64,000 nt of DNA from Armigeres subalbatus. Its lineage: Eukaryota > Arthropoda > Insecta > Diptera > Culicidae. The DNA lies in contig NC_085140.1 of the NCBI RefSeq assembly GCF_024139115.2, positions 46,718,180-46,782,179 of the forward strand, written 5' to 3'. Shown here piece after piece: positions 63,275 to 64,000 of the stretch. Under the pieces are notes generated by a model, which made no database searches, was not told where the DNA came from, and was given only the letters and a program-made list of their open reading frames with translations. Numbering within the stretch: the stretch's first letter is position 1; each line of letters opens with the position of its first letter. The translations under genes and the position numbers were made by a program.

Positions 63275-63382
63275 AAAAAACCACGTGGTTCGAGAGCAAC
63301 ACCCCCTCCCCATGTGGCTTATCGTGGTCATTTTCCAAACCCCCCTCCCCCCTATATGACCACGTGGTTTCTGGACGGCCCC
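63275..63382. mobile_element. CACGTGG-type MITE, copy 2 (inverted)
   Basis: AAAACCACGTGGTTCGAG, CCATGTGGCTTATCGTGGTC and GACCACGTGGTTTCTGGACG followed by GCCCC: the inverse order of the copy at 58895-59010. Confidence 0.65.
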
Positions 63383-64000
63383 TGTGCTCAAAAAAGCTTA
63401 CGTTGTCTGTGCTCTGGGCCCTGGGATCATATTGACCCCAAATTGAAACTTTTTTTTATGGTTTGGTCAATTTTGCATTTTTTGAGCTGTTTCGAAAGAT
63501 AATTTCTTCATCTTTCAGCTCGTAACCTGAGATTGACCATAGCTGGGTGTTTACCTCGCGGGGATGGGTTTTCGTGAAAAAGGGTACAAAACAGTGTTTT
63601 TTATGCTTATTTTACTAATATCTGAAAATCCTACCCATTTTGAACTACATCTTTTCGAAAAGATTATGCAAGAAGGCGTGTGCTCCGACATTGATTAGTT
63701 TAGAACTTGGCCACTAGGTAGTGGTATATTTGAAATCATTATTTTAGACTAATCAAGATATTCCGATATATGGAATTTTCTACGTAGTTGACCAGAACAA
63801 TCGCAATTGCACAATGAACAAATGGATGGATGGTTTCCACTGTGATAGCAATGAAAGAGAGGCAAAAACTGTTCCGAATCATAACAAGCCATGATAACAA
63901 ATTTATCAAACTTGTATACAAGTGCGAAAAAACAGAATCGGATAGGCAGCCCCCACAGAAAAATGGTGATTCTCGCTTTGTTTTCGCTCATTTTGTGTTG
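63383..64000. other. Right edge, nothing recognised
   Basis: AT-rich. Short - strand frames (63739-63921, 63749-63991) contain C/H-rich words but no family could be recognised, and they run toward the window edge. Confidence 0.3.

Overview
This is eukaryotic, AT-rich, intron-containing DNA dominated by transposable elements, and it looks like a culicine mosquito, most likely Aedes. The indications are a CORO2B-type coronin gene and an insect Ly6/uPAR gene with very long introns, a tRNA-derived SINE with an AAG-rich tail resembling Feilai, RTE (Jam1-like) and R1-clade non-LTR elements, Tc1/mariner relics and dense small inverted-repeat elements (MITEs). The species call is an inference from family content; no database search was possible.

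Two genes are supported, and they converge. On the + strand, a coronin-2-like gene runs from an upstream in-frame exon (74-235) through five clustered exons (11753-13705) to a last coiled-coil exon (26267-26395). Introns of 11.5 kb and 12.6 kb frame the central exons. On the - strand, a GPI-anchored Ly6/uPAR protein gene runs from a signal-peptide exon (58050-58101) through two interchangeable middle exons (39034-39189 and 38624-38773) to a shared C-terminal exon (28933-29150). Both middle exons are phase 1 at each end and each carries five cysteines, so the gene should make two Ly6 proteins that differ in the N-terminal half of the domain.

Everything else is mobile or repetitive, and much of it is nested with readable target-site duplications (TSDs). 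Examples are a hAT element (4005-6567, TSD TATTAGGG) sitting in a LINE reading frame and containing a 23-bp minisatellite and a SINE, which is itself split by a second hAT-like element (5403-5964, TSD ATCATGTG); a long-TIR (terminal inverted repeat) element with a perfect 9-bp TSD (39378-41620) inside a dispersed repeat that also occurs uninterrupted in the window; a 5.2-kb element (20401-25630) inside another copy of that repeat; a 781-bp element with ~300-bp TIRs and TSD ATGGGCAT (30442-31222); and a TA-flanked element inside another one (33001-34392 within 32830-35528). A nearly full R1-clade LINE lies at 43040-47375 (- strand).

The most unusual structures are the paired alternative Ly6 exons and the inverted 23-bp minisatellite arrays, carried by hAT-family DNA, that lie in the two coronin introns flanking exons 11753-13705. 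Those arrays could pair in the pre-mRNA. No bacterial genes, CRISPR array or viral gene was recognised.
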